DNA of 28,872 bases. Origin: Sphingomonadaceae bacterium (GTDB taxonomy: Bacteria; Pseudomonadota; Alphaproteobacteria; Sphingomonadales; Sphingomonadaceae). The translations under genes and the position numbers were made by a program. Below the pieces are notes generated by a model. It ran no database searches, had not been told where the DNA came from, and was given only the letters and a program-made list of their open reading frames with translations. Location of the stretch: the NCBI GenBank assembly GCA_004282995.1, contig SHLU01000003.1, positions 1 through 28,872 on the forward strand, written 5' to 3'. Shown one piece after another: positions 7,141 through 15,967 of the stretch. The stretch's first letter is position 1. Each line of letters starts with the position of its first letter.

Positions 7141-9177
7141 TTAAGTCAGGCTTCCGCCCGCCTCCGCCTTGGCCCGCAGGTACGGGCTGACCGGCAGTGC
7201 ATGCCGTTCCAGACCCTCAACAACCGTATCAAGACCAATCGTATCGGCCCAGAACATCGGCCCCCCGGTGTAGATCGGCCAGCCATAGCCGTTGATCCAG
7301 ACGACATCGATATCGCTGGCGCGCTGCGCCATGCCCTCGTCGAGGATCATGGCCCCCTCATTGACCATGGGATACAGCAGCCGTTCGCGGATCTCGTCCT
7401 TGGAAATCTCGCGCTGCCCGGTGCCCTCACGCTCCGCAAATTCAGCAATGATGCGCTGGACATCATCTGACGGCGTGCGCTGGCGCGCTTCGTCGTAATC
7501 GTAAAAACCCATGCCGTTCTTCTGGCCAAAGCGTTCCGCTGCGCACAGCGCTTCGCGGATCGTCGTGACCTTCGAGGGGTCACGGTGCCAGCCGATGTCG
7601 ATCCCCGCGAGGTCGGCCATCTGGAACGGCCCCATCGGAAAGCCGAACTCGAGCAGGACGTCGTCGACCTCCCAGTACTTGGCGCCTTCCATGATCAGCG
7701 CATTGGCCTGCTGCTGACGCGGGCTGAGCATCCGGTTTCCGATAAAGCCATGACACACGCCCGCCACCACTGCGACTTTGCCGATCTTCTTGGCCAGCTT
7801 CATGGAAGTGAGCAGTACGTCATCGCGCGTTTCGGCCCCGCGCACGATTTCCAGCAGTTTCATGACATTGGCCGGCGAAAAGAAATGCAGGCCGAGGACA
7901 TATCCTGGGCGCTTCGTCGCCTGGGCAATCTCGTCGACGTTCAGATAGGATGTGTTGGAAGCCAGAATCGCGCCCTGTTTCACCACTTCGTCGAGCTTGC
8001 CAAAGACCTCTTTCTTGACTTCCATGCTTTCATAGACCGCCTCGATCACGAGGTCGCAATCGGCGAGATCGGCGTAATCGAGCGTGCCGGTCAGCAATCC
8101 CATAGCCTGCTCGACCTGTTCGGGTTTCATTCGGCCCTTCGCGGCAGTGCGCTCGTAATTCTTGGCGATGACGCCCGTGCCACGGTCCAGCGCCGCCTGC
8201 TCCATTTCGAGGATCGTCACCGGAATGCCCGCAGAAAGAAAATTCATGGCGATCCCGCCGCCCATAGTGCCAGCGCCGATCACGCCCACCTTCTGGATGT
8301 CGATCAGCGGCGTTGCCGGATCGATATCGTCGATCTTGTTGGCGGCGCGCTCGGCAAAGAAATAGTGCCGCATGGCCGCGCTCTGCGTGCCGGACATCAG
8401 CCCTGTGAACAATTCGCGCTCTTTCCGCACACCCTCTGCATAGGGGAGTTCGGTAGCCGCCTTCACCGCTTTGATCGCGGCATCAGGGGCGTCGAACCCG
8501 CGAATCTTGCGTGCATTCTTGGCCCTGAACTCGTCAAACATGTCAGGGTTCTTCACCCCGCCCTGGTGGGCAGTCCCTTCGCTCGATCGCCGGACAGGCT
8601 TGCCGATTTGTTCGCGTGCAAAGGCGATGGCATCGGCTTCGAGGCTGTCCTCGCCTACGATCTTGTCGACCAGCCCGATCGCCTCGGCCTTGGCCGCCGG
8701 GATCGGATTGCCGTTGACCACCATCGGCAGCGCCGCTTCCACTCCTACAACACGGGGCAGACGCTGCGTGCCGGCAGCGCCCGGAATGAGGCCCAGCTTC
8801 ACTTCGGGCAGGCCAAGCTTGGCGCTCGGCACAGCGACCCGGTAATGGCACGCCAGCGCCACTTCGCAGCCGCCGCCCAGCGCAGTGCCGTGGATCGCGG
8901 CGACCACCGGCTTGTCGCCCGCTTCCATCGCGTCGAGCGTTTCGGGCAGGTTGGGTCCCTGCGGGGGCTTGCCAAATTCGGTAATGTCGGCCCCGGCGAA
9001 GAAGGTCCGTCCGTCGCAGCGGATCACCACGGCTTTTACCTCGTTATCGGCCAGTGCCTGCTCGATTCCGTCCTTGAGCCCCTGTCGCACGGCCTGGCCC
9101 AGCGCGTTGACTGGCGGGTTGTCGGAAACGATCACCAGCACATCGTCGTGGCGTTCGGTACGGATGGGGGATGTCAT
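7141..9177 (-). CDS. Enoyl-CoA hydratase / 3-hydroxyacyl-CoA dehydrogenase fusion
   Basis: A 678-residue two-domain beta-oxidation enzyme of the FadJ/FadB type. The N-terminal crotonase domain (about 1-190) has both catalytic glutamates, Glu105 in GGGCEVAL and Glu125 in GLPEVKLG. The dehydrogenase part begins with the NAD-binding GAGTMGGG at 301-308 and contains the catalytic His431 (GLHFFSPAN) with the partner LLEIV motif; a C-terminal 3HCDH repeat follows to the end. It hydrates 2-enoyl-CoA and oxidises the resulting 3-hydroxyacyl-CoA. The AGGAG at 9185-9189 is seven bases from the ATG. The serine hydrolase gene ends 21 bases upstream, suggesting one transcript. No thiolase gene is adjacent in this operon, unlike classical fadBA. 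Chain-length preference cannot be read from sequence. Confidence 0.95.
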   Translation of the reverse strand: MTSPIRTERHDDVLVIVSDNPPVNALGQAVRQGLKDGIEQALADNEVKAVVIRCDGRTFFAGADITEFGKPPQGPNLPETLDAMEAGDKPVVAAIHGTALGGGCEVALACHYRVAVPSAKLGLPEVKLGLIPGAAGTQRLPRVVGVEAALPMVVNGNPIPAAKAEAIGLVDKIVGEDSLEADAIAFAREQIGKPVRRSSEGTAHQGGVKNPDMFDEFRAKNARKIRGFDAPDAAIKAVKAATELPYAEGVRKERELFTGLMSGTQSAAMRHYFFAERAANKIDDIDPATPLIDIQKVGVIGAGTMGGGIAMNFLSAGIPVTILEMEQAALDRGTGVIAKNYERTAAKGRMKPEQVEQAMGLLTGTLDYADLADCDLVIEAVYESMEVKKEVFGKLDEVVKQGAILASNTSYLNVDEIAQATKRPGYVLGLHFFSPANVMKLLEIVRGAETRDDVLLTSMKLAKKIGKVAVVAGVCHGFIGNRMLSPRQQQANALIMEGAKYWEVDDVLLEFGFPMGPFQMADLAGIDIGWHRDPSKVTTIREALCAAERFGQKNGMGFYDYDEARQRTPSDDVQRIIAEFAEREGTGQREISKDEIRERLLYPMVNEGAMILDEGMAQRASDIDVVWINGYGWPIYTGGPMFWADTIGLDTVVEGLERHALPVSPYLRAKAEAGGSLT

Positions 9178-9198
9178 GGCGGTTCTCCTTTTAGATTC

Positions 9199-10443
9199 TC
9201 AGGCGCGGCTTTCACTCAGCGCTGAATAGATCAGTGTCTTCAGCTGGCGGCGGATCGGGTAGGTGCTGGAAGGGTAAACCTGGGTCATGAAGACGCAGGT
9301 GATCGCCTCGACCGGATCGACGAAGAAGGCGGTCGAATAGGCACCGCCCCAGTAGAATTCGTCCATGCTGGCCGGCATCAGGGTGCTGGCCGGATCGATG
9401 ACCATCGCGAAACCTAGGCCAAAGCCTGTTCCAGCGTTGTTGCTCTCGGAAAACAGGCTGCTCGACATCTCGGTCAGGTCGGCCCCGCCGGGCAGGTGGT
9501 TGGTGCGCATCTGTCGCAGTGTCTTGGGGCTGATAATGCGCGTCCCGTCGAGCTCCCCGCCGCGCAACAGCATGGTGGCAAAGCGGTGGTAGTCGGCGAT
9601 CGTGCCGCAAAGGCCGCCCCCTCCGCTGTCGAAGCGCCCCTCTTTGGTCAGCTTGCTGTCGGGACCGCCGTCAATTTTCTTCGGCGGTTTGCCGGGTACA
9701 TACTGATAGGCATCGACCAGCCGCTCGCGCTGACCCCCGGCGATGCCGAAAGCGGTATCGGTCATGCCCAGCGGGGCGAAGATATTCTGCTCGAAATACT
9801 CACCCAGCCGCATGCCCGAGATGCGCTCCACGCATACGCCGAGCACATCGGTAGCGACCGAGTAGTTCCAACCCTGACCTGGCGCGAATTCGAGCGGGAA
9901 GTCGGCCAGTGTGCGGATGAATTCATCGCTATCGTGTCGGCTGCGCGCGAAATCGAGATTGTGGTCGCGATAGGCTGCATCGATGTTGGTTCGGTTCTGC
10001 AAACCGTAGGTCAGCCCCGACATATGCGTTAGCAGATCGACAAAGCGCATCGGCGGAGCAGGCGCGCCCGGTGCAAACGGAACCGAGCCGCCTCCCCCAG
10101 CGTAAATCTCCAGCTTGGCGAACTCGGGGATCACCTTGGTCACGGGCTCTTCCAGCGCGGCCTTGCACTGTTCTACGAGCTGCATGAAGGCGATGGAGGT
10201 GACCGGCTTGGTCATAGAGGCGATGCGGAAGATGGCATCGTCGCGCAGGTCCTCGCGTCCCTCGCCCATCTTGCCCTGCTTGTCATAATAGACCGGTTGT
10301 CCGTCACGCGCGACCACCACCTGAGTCATCGGCAATCGCCCGCTACCGATATAGCGCTGCTGCAGGAACGATCCTATCCGGGCCAGGCGGTCGGGGTCGA
10401 AACCAAGCTCGCGTGCATCTTGGCAATCGAACGGTGCGGTCAT
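9199..10443 (-). CDS. Beta-lactamase-fold serine hydrolase (esterase-like)
   Basis: A 414-residue member of the class C beta-lactamase/EstB family. The nucleophile motif is SMTK (Ser76, Lys79), with Tyr194 in NYSV at the position of the YxN base, and HMSGLTYG near 140-147 is typical of the family. No signal peptide is visible, so it is probably cytoplasmic and more likely an esterase than an antibiotic-resistance enzyme. The reading frame is open upstream to 10701, but that would overlap the divergent ligase gene. The ATG at 10443 has GGGAG five bases before it and starts a normal-length protein, so it is chosen. It precedes the hydratase/dehydrogenase gene in the same operon and could release the acid that the divergent ligase activates; that link is inference. 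Confidence 0.9.
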   Translation of the reverse strand: MTAPFDCQDARELGFDPDRLARIGSFLQQRYIGSGRLPMTQVVVARDGQPVYYDKQGKMGEGREDLRDDAIFRIASMTKPVTSIAFMQLVEQCKAALEEPVTKVIPEFAKLEIYAGGGGSVPFAPGAPAPPMRFVDLLTHMSGLTYGLQNRTNIDAAYRDHNLDFARSRHDSDEFIRTLADFPLEFAPGQGWNYSVATDVLGVCVERISGMRLGEYFEQNIFAPLGMTDTAFGIAGGQRERLVDAYQYVPGKPPKKIDGGPDSKLTKEGRFDSGGGGLCGTIADYHRFATMLLRGGELDGTRIISPKTLRQMRTNHLPGGADLTEMSSSLFSESNNAGTGFGLGFAMVIDPASTLMPASMDEFYWGGAYSTAFFVDPVEAITCVFMTQVYPSSTYPIRRQLKTLIYSALSESRA

Positions 10444-10444
10444 C

Positions 10445-10546
10445 GTCTCTCCCTTGTGTTTCAACCTGGTCTTTCGGCGCTTGAGCGCTCTTGCAAACCC
10501 ACCTAGCATCGGTTGCGAATAAAAACAGACCTGATCGGGGAGAGAC
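10445..10546. repeat. Mirrored GTCTCTCCC / GGGAGAGAC ends of a divergent intergenic region
   Basis: GTCTCTCCC at 10445-10453 and its exact complement GGGAGAGAC at 10538-10546 flank the 107-base spacer between the serine hydrolase and ligase genes. Each copy contains the Shine-Dalgarno of the gene it faces, so the symmetry may reflect shared translation signals rather than an operator. Confidence 0.5.
10481..10509 (+). promoter_or_regulatory. Candidate promoter of the acyl-CoA synthetase gene
   Basis: TTGAGC (10481-10486) and TAGCAT (10504-10509) are 17 bases apart, about 42 bases before the chosen TTG start. The -35 overlaps the palindromes GCGCT-TG-AGCGC (10477-10488) and GAGCGCTC (10483-10490), which could be a small operator shared with the divergent gene. 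Confidence 0.4.
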
Positions 10547-10550
10547 AATT

Positions 10551-12293
10551 TTGGATACTGGTGCGGCGGTCGAAAGCGCCCCTTGGGAATGGCAGCCTCC
10601 CGAAAACTGGCCCTGTATGTCGCTCGCCGAGGTCGAAGCCACGCTATGCGCTCGGGGCATGCCGTTCGAAATGGAAGCGGTGCAGATACGGGGCGTTTCA
10701 ACCCGCGTCTGGAAAAACGCCCCGGCCAATCTGCGCGTCTTGGCCGACCACGCCCGGACGCATGGCAGCCGGCTGATCACCATCTACGAGGACGAGCGGA
10801 TCACCTACGAGGCCTGGTTTCGCGCCGTCGGCAGGCTGGCGGAGGATTTTCGTGCGCGCGGTATCGCCAAGGGTGATCGCATTGCTCTTGCAATGCGCAA
10901 TCTGCCCGAATGGCCTGTTGCCTTCTTCGCCGCGACCACAATCGGTGCCATCGCCGTGCCGCTCAATGCCTGGTGGACTGGAGAGGAGCTGCAATTCGGT
11001 CTGGAGAATTCGGGCGCGAAATTGCTGGTCTGCGATGGCGAACGGTGGGAGCGTATCGCGCCGCACCGCGCCGCCTGCCCAGCACTCGACCATGTCGTGG
11101 TCACGCGCATGGACGAGGCCGATGCCTCCGTCGAGCGGCTGGAGGACATCATCGGACTGTCGCAGGATTGGCCGAACCTGCCCGCCGGCGCGCTTCCCGA
11201 CGTAGCGATCGCACCCGACGATCCAGCGACGATATTTTACACCAGTGGCACCACTGGCCAGCCCAAGGGCGCGCTCGGCAGCCATCGCAACCTGACCACC
11301 AACATCCTCTCCAGCGCCTATGCCGCAGCGCGCACCATGCTGCGCCGCGGAGAGGAGCCGGCACCGGCCGGTCCCAAGGTTGGGTTGACCGTGATCCCGC
11401 TGTTCCATGTTACGGCCTGTTCAGCGAGTTTGATGGGCCAGCTTTTTGCAGGGCACACGGTGATCTATATGCACCGGTGGGATACGGTGAAAGCATTCGA
11501 GCTTATCGAACGTGAGAGGGTTAACCTCACCGGCGGGGTACCGACCATCGCCTGGCAGATGCTCGAACACCCGGACCGCGACAGATACGACCTCTCCAGT
11601 CTTGAAAGCATTGCCTATGGCGGCGCGCCGGCCGCGCCCGAACTGGTGCGCAAGATCCGTGAGGTGTTTGGTGCCATGCCGGGCAATGGCTGGGGCATGA
11701 CGGAGACCATGGCCACCGTCACCAGCCACACCGCCGAGGACTATCTCAATCGGCCCGACAGCTGCGGCCCGCCGGTCCCGGTCAGCGATCTCAGGATCAC
11801 CGACGAGCGCGGTCACGAACTGCCCACCGGCAAAGTCGGCGAATTGTGGGCGCGTGGTCCGCAGATTGTGATGGGCTACTGGCAACGCCCCGATGCAACG
11901 GCGGAAACCTTTGTCGATGGCTGGGTCCGCACCGGCGATCTCGCGCGGCTCGACGAAGAGGGCTTCTGCTATATTGTCGACCGGGCCAAGGACATGATTA
12001 TTCGCGGGGGTGAGAATATCTACTCGAGCGAGGTCGAAAACGTCCTCTATGACCATCCCGCGGTGACCGATGCCGCCATCATCGGCCTGCCGCACCGCAC
12101 GCTGGGAGAGGAGCCGGCGGCGCTGGTCCACCTCGCCCCCGGAATGGAAGCGACCGAGCGTGAATTGCAGGACTGGGTCGCGGCGCGCCTCGCAAAGTTC
12201 AAGGTCCCGGTGCGGATCGTGTTTGCGGAGGACACCCTGCCGCGCAACGCCAATGGCAAGATCCTCAAGAAAGACCTGGGGGCGTTGTTCTAG
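10551..12293 (+). CDS. Acyl-CoA synthetase (AMP-forming, class I adenylate-forming)
   Basis: A 580-residue AMP-binding enzyme that activates a carboxylic acid to its CoA thioester through an acyl-adenylate. The phosphate-binding loop TSGTTGQPKG is at 231-240, GWGMTET lies near residue 385, the TGDL...DEEGF hinge region near 465, RGGENIYSSEVE follows, and the adenylation lysine is Lys570 (NANGKILKK). The start is a TTG at 10551 with GGGGAGAG six bases upstream; the frame is open from 10491 but without a ribosome binding site. It is divergent from the serine hydrolase/hydratase operon and convergent with the MFS gene, which ends nine bases away. Context suggests a bulky or long-chain acid rather than acetate; the exact substrate is unknown. 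Confidence 0.93.
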   Translation: MDTGAAVESAPWEWQPPENWPCMSLAEVEATLCARGMPFEMEAVQIRGVSTRVWKNAPANLRVLADHARTHGSRLITIYEDERITYEAWFRAVGRLAEDFRARGIAKGDRIALAMRNLPEWPVAFFAATTIGAIAVPLNAWWTGEELQFGLENSGAKLLVCDGERWERIAPHRAACPALDHVVVTRMDEADASVERLEDIIGLSQDWPNLPAGALPDVAIAPDDPATIFYTSGTTGQPKGALGSHRNLTTNILSSAYAAARTMLRRGEEPAPAGPKVGLTVIPLFHVTACSASLMGQLFAGHTVIYMHRWDTVKAFELIERERVNLTGGVPTIAWQMLEHPDRDRYDLSSLESIAYGGAPAAPELVRKIREVFGAMPGNGWGMTETMATVTSHTAEDYLNRPDSCGPPVPVSDLRITDERGHELPTGKVGELWARGPQIVMGYWQRPDATAETFVDGWVRTGDLARLDEEGFCYIVDRAKDMIIRGGENIYSSEVENVLYDHPAVTDAAIIGLPHRTLGEEPAALVHLAPGMEATERELQDWVAARLAKFKVPVRIVFAEDTLPRNANGKILKKDLGALF

Positions 12294-12302
12294 ATCCCGG
12301 TT

Positions 12303-13595
12303 CTAGAGGGGGCTCCGCGGCTCGCTTACCCGCCAGAACACGATCGCAAGCGCAACCGCGATCGATGCGAAGGCTACCAAGATGAGCGGGGCAAACCCCA
12401 GCGCGGCAATGGCGAGACCGGCGATAACCGGTCCGATCGACGAGACTGCGCCTTCGACCGTGGTTGTCAGCGCGATACGCATTGGGATGTCCTCGTGCTC
12501 GCCAAATTCGAGCACCAGGGTCGATGCCGACATCATCCAGCCCGAGAACCCAAAGCCAAGCAGCGCGAATGCGGCATAAAGGACTGCTCCATCGCCCAGC
12601 ACCAGCAGCGCCAGTCCTCCCAGGCTGCAAATGAGCGAACCGAGATAGACCAGCCGGAAACCGAAGCGATCGCCAATCTGACCCCAGGCGAGATTGCTGA
12701 CTGTTTCCGATGCCAGAAAGGAGAGGCTGAGCGCCCCGATCACATAACCGTCGAGGCCGAGCCGCTCGCCGACAAAAATCGTCCAGAAGGGCAGGCCGAC
12801 CCGGGCAATGCTGGAAAAGCCATGCGCATACAGGAAAGCGCGATAGCCGCGATGGCGGACCAGTTCGCGGAACTGTTCCCAGCGTTCGCTCAAGGGCACC
12901 GGCACTCGCATACGCGGCGCCTCGGGCTCGCGAATGCCGAGCTGTAGGACCACCAGTCCCACAGTGGTCAGAAGGAAGGCGAACAGGAAGGTAGTGGCAT
13001 AGCCATTGCCAAGCCATTCACGCTCGATGAAATAGACCCCGGCTGCCCACGCCAATCCGGCGGCAATCCCGCCGCCGAGGAGATTGCGTACGCCCTGCAA
13101 TCGCCCGCGCCGGTCGATCGGAATAACCTTGGCCATCAGCATCTGGAACGCCACCCGCTGCGCGCCCTGGAAAAAGCCGAGCATGAGGAAAATCACCAGC
13201 GTGGCCCCGAACAGGACCATGCCATCGAGCCACCATGCGGTCAGCGCCAGCGCCAGAACCATGACCCGCATCAGCGAGCCGACGGTGATGGCATAGGGCA
13301 GGATGTGGCTGCGGCTCTCGACCCTCGCGCCAGACAGAATAGGCGAAGCGGTGCCGCCCAGTTGCAGCATCGCCATACCAAGGCCCACTGCCGCCGTGCT
13401 ACCGGTCTGGAGATAGAGATAGGCCGGGATGATGGTCGGCGCGTAGATCAGGCGAAAGCCGGTCATCCCGAACACGCCGTGGATCAGCGTGGCGGCATAG
13501 TTTCGCCGCAGATTGCCCTCGACGAAAGCATGATGTCGCGCCCAGACAGCCTCGTCCGGGCGCAACATATTCGCGTCGCTATTCGGCTCGCTCAA
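12303..13595 (-). CDS. MFS transporter
   Basis: A 430-residue membrane protein with about twelve hydrophobic segments in two halves. It has GRLQGVRNLLGGG in a mid-protein loop and a GQIGDRFGFR motif A-like sequence after the seventh segment. The start is a TTG at 13595 overlapping the upstream dehydrogenase stop as TTGA; an ATG at 13568 is the alternative and would shorten the protein by nine residues. It closes a three-gene minus-strand operon after two acyl-CoA dehydrogenase genes, which points to uptake of the catabolic substrate or export of a side product. The substrate cannot be deduced. Confidence 0.85.
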   Translation of the reverse strand: MSEPNSDANMLRPDEAVWARHHAFVEGNLRRNYAATLIHGVFGMTGFRLIYAPTIIPAYLYLQTGSTAAVGLGMAMLQLGGTASPILSGARVESRSHILPYAITVGSLMRVMVLALALTAWWLDGMVLFGATLVIFLMLGFFQGAQRVAFQMLMAKVIPIDRRGRLQGVRNLLGGGIAAGLAWAAGVYFIEREWLGNGYATTFLFAFLLTTVGLVVLQLGIREPEAPRMRVPVPLSERWEQFRELVRHRGYRAFLYAHGFSSIARVGLPFWTIFVGERLGLDGYVIGALSLSFLASETVSNLAWGQIGDRFGFRLVYLGSLICSLGGLALLVLGDGAVLYAAFALLGFGFSGWMMSASTLVLEFGEHEDIPMRIALTTTVEGAVSSIGPVIAGLAIAALGFAPLILVAFASIAVALAIVFWRVSEPRSPL

Positions 13596-14656
13596 TAGCC
13601 GCCGAGCTTGGCGTAACGATCCTTCAGGAAGCCGCTGTTGCCCCAGCTTGCCTCGAGCACCCGCGCGCGCTTGAGGTAGAAGCCGACATCATATTCATCG
13701 GTCATCCCGATCCCGCCGTGGAGCTGGATGCCCTGCCGGCTGATGACATGGAGCGCATCATTGGCACGGGCCTTGGCGATGCAGGCGGCCTCGGGCACCT
13801 TGAAGCTGGTATCAAGCGCTTGCAGCCCGGCTTCGACTGCGCTGCGCATCAGTTCGAGCTCGGTATAAAGATCGGCCATGCGGTGTTGCAGCGCCTGAAA
13901 CGAGCTGAGAACCTGGTTGAACTGCGTGCGCTGCTTCAGATAATCGAGCGTATCGTCGAACACCTGCTGCGCCATACCTAGCATCTCGGCCCCGGTCAGG
14001 ACCCGAGCACGATCGAGGATGGCCTCGGCCAGATCCTCATCACCGCCAGCCAGTTTGTCGGCCGGAGCATTGGTGAAGGTGACTTCGGCATGGTCGCGCT
14101 GGTCGGTAAGGCTGCGCTTCGACAGCGAAACTCCTTCGCCCTTCTCGACCAGATAAACACCGTCGCTCGCCAGCACCACGAACAGGCCGGCACTGTCGGC
14201 TTCGTGCACAAACGGCTTGGTGCCGGTGAGCTTGCCGCCGGATACGGTCGTTGCCGAATTTGCACCTGTATGTCGTTCCGCATCGTCGAAGGCGAGTGTC
14301 CCGACCAGGTCGCCACTGGCGAGCTGCGGAAGATACTTCCCCTTCTGCTCCTGCGAACCGCCGAGGATGATCGCCCCTGCAGCAAGCGCGCTGGCCACCA
14401 GCGGGCTGGCGGTCAGCGTTTTGCCCATTTCCTGCACCACCAGCCCAAGGCTCATCCAGCCAAAATCGCTGCCGCCGAAATCCTCGGGGATGATGACTCC
14501 GGTCCAACCCATTTCGCGCATCGCGTCCCAGGCTGCCGGATCGTAATTTTTTCCACCATCGCGGACCTTGCGCCACGCCTTTACGGGACTTTCGTTCTTC
14601 GTCCATTCCTGCGCCATGTCGCGCAGCATGGTCTGTTCCTCATTCAGGACTGCCAT
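13592..14656 (-). CDS. Acyl-CoA dehydrogenase subunit lacking the catalytic Glu
   Basis: A 354-residue acyl-CoA dehydrogenase, shorter than the usual 380-400. The N-terminal helical part has PEDFGGSDFG near 57-66. The middle domain (about 115-205) lacks the typical FAD-contact YSEPNAGSD motif, having AFDDAERHTGAN instead. The C-terminal helices contain the family signature QLHGGIGMTDEYDVGFYLKR. At the position of the catalytic Glu of the neighbouring homologue this protein has Arg216/Ala217 (ILDRARVLTG). Known steroid-degradation dehydrogenases work as alpha2beta2 complexes in which one subunit type is catalytically incomplete, so this is probably the non-catalytic partner of the adjacent gene product. 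The genes are 15 bases apart, and GGGGAG precedes its ATG. Confidence 0.92.
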   Translation of the reverse strand: MAVLNEEQTMLRDMAQEWTKNESPVKAWRKVRDGGKNYDPAAWDAMREMGWTGVIIPEDFGGSDFGWMSLGLVVQEMGKTLTASPLVASALAAGAIILGGSQEQKGKYLPQLASGDLVGTLAFDDAERHTGANSATTVSGGKLTGTKPFVHEADSAGLFVVLASDGVYLVEKGEGVSLSKRSLTDQRDHAEVTFTNAPADKLAGGDEDLAEAILDRARVLTGAEMLGMAQQVFDDTLDYLKQRTQFNQVLSSFQALQHRMADLYTELELMRSAVEAGLQALDTSFKVPEAACIAKARANDALHVISRQGIQLHGGIGMTDEYDVGFYLKRARVLEASWGNSGFLKDRYAKLGGY

Positions 14657-14671
14657 GTGTCCAAGCTCCCC

Positions 14672-15883
14672 TTACTGGTGGTCCAACATGCCGAGAATAC
14701 GCTTGGCAATGATGTTGTTCTGGATTTCGGTCGAGCCGCCATAGATCGTGGTGGCCTTGCCGAAGAGCCAGCCGCGAACCGACTGCAATTCCTTCTCGGA
14801 AAAGCCTTCGCCTTCCCAGCCAAGACCCTTGAAGCCCATGATCTCGATCAGCATCTCGGCGCGCTGCTGGCCGAGCCGGGAGCCGGCGTTCTTGAGAATC
14901 GAGCTGATCTCAGAAACACCGCCGGCCGCCTTGGATTCCTCCATCGCGCGACGTGCGGTCAGCAGGAAAGTGTTCCATGCCATTTCGAATTCGGCGATCC
15001 GGCCTCGCAGGTCACTATCGGCGAGCTTCCCGTTTTCGTCGGTGCCGAGATAATGTTCGGCAATCTTGGACAGGGGCTGCGCATTGAGGGCAGCGAGTGC
15101 GCCGCCGCCAGATATATTGGTTCGCTCGTGCTGAAGCAGGCGCTTGCCGATGGTCCAGCCTTGCCCTTCCTCGCCGACGAGATTTTCCTTGGGCACCTTC
15201 ACGTCCGTGAAGAAGGTCTCGCAAAACGGGCTCATCCCGCTGATCATGGTGATCGGCTTCACCTCTACGCCCGGGGAATCCATATCGATGAGAAGGAAGG
15301 AAATGCCGCGGTGCTTGTCGCTGCGGTCGGTGCGCACCAGGCAGAAGCATTTGTCGGCCCACTGCCCGCCGCTGGTCCAGGTCTTCTGTCCGTTGACGAG
15401 GTAATGGTCGCCCTTGTCCTCGGCGCTCGTCTGCAAGCTGGCGAGGTCGGAGCCGGCATTGGGTTCTGAATAGCCCTGGCACCAGCGGATCTCGCCGCGA
15501 GTGATCGGCGGGATATGTTCTTTCTTCTGGGCCTCGCTGCCGAACTCGAGCAGCGTTGGGCCGAACATCATCACGCCCATGCCTCCGATCGGGTTCCAGG
15601 CCCCGGCCATGGCCATTTCCTGCTCTAGCACCTTGGCCTGTTTCCTGGTCAGTCCGCCGCCGCCATATTCGGCCGGCCAGGTTGGCGTGCCCCAGCCCTT
15701 GCTGCCCATCGCCTCGCGCCAGGATGTTTCTTCCGCTGTTTCCTCGCCCGGACCCTCAACCGTGCGCATGGCATTGCCCTTGCCCTTGAGGCTCTCGGGG
15801 AAGTTGGCCGCGAGGAATTGCTTCACCTCGCCACGGAAGGCATCGAGATCGTCCTCGGGCCTGGTATCGGCTACGGTGGCCAT
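14672..15883 (-). CDS. Acyl-CoA dehydrogenase, catalytic subunit
   Basis: A 403-residue FAD-dependent acyl-CoA dehydrogenase forming a trans-2 double bond in an acyl-CoA. Visible features are GYSEPNAGSDLASL near 137-150 (FAD/substrate contacts), KTWTSGGQWAD near 167-177, Glu253 in LLQHERTNISGG at the catalytic-base position used by isovaleryl/long-chain type enzymes, and IYGGSTEIQNNIIAKRILG at the C-terminus. The ATG at 15883 is preferred over a GTG at 15889 because AGGAG (15893-15897) is nine bases from the ATG but only three from the GTG. It is first in an operon with the second dehydrogenase and an MFS transporter. Probable heteromeric enzyme for a bulky substrate; the pairing is inference. 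Confidence 0.95.
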   Translation of the reverse strand: MATVADTRPEDDLDAFRGEVKQFLAANFPESLKGKGNAMRTVEGPGEETAEETSWREAMGSKGWGTPTWPAEYGGGGLTRKQAKVLEQEMAMAGAWNPIGGMGVMMFGPTLLEFGSEAQKKEHIPPITRGEIRWCQGYSEPNAGSDLASLQTSAEDKGDHYLVNGQKTWTSGGQWADKCFCLVRTDRSDKHRGISFLLIDMDSPGVEVKPITMISGMSPFCETFFTDVKVPKENLVGEEGQGWTIGKRLLQHERTNISGGGALAALNAQPLSKIAEHYLGTDENGKLADSDLRGRIAEFEMAWNTFLLTARRAMEESKAAGGVSEISSILKNAGSRLGQQRAEMLIEIMGFKGLGWEGEGFSEKELQSVRGWLFGKATTIYGGSTEIQNNIIAKRILGMLDHQ

Positions 15884-15967
15884 GCTCACTCTCTCCTGTC
15901 TTTGAGTCTTATTTTGCTACCTATGCCCCATGTCGGCGCGCGGCAACAGGGTCTTGCGGCAGTATAC

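Noticed and set aside
7585..9225. 546-codon open frame on the plus strand opposite the hydratase/dehydrogenase gene
   Set aside because: It is antisense to a gene with full catalytic motifs. Its translation has no family motif and the Arg/His-rich composition typical of GC-rich shadow frames.
9199..10443. Beta-lactamase resistance gene
   Set aside because: There is no signal peptide, and the SMTK/YSV motifs and catabolic context fit an EstB-type esterase.
10444..10701. N-terminal extension of the serine hydrolase up to 10701
   Set aside because: It would overlap the start of the divergent acyl-CoA synthetase, and a good ribosome binding site precedes the ATG at 10443.
14090..15469. 459-codon plus-strand frame across the two dehydrogenase genes
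   Set aside because: It spans the junction of two well-supported opposite-strand genes and has no recognisable domain.
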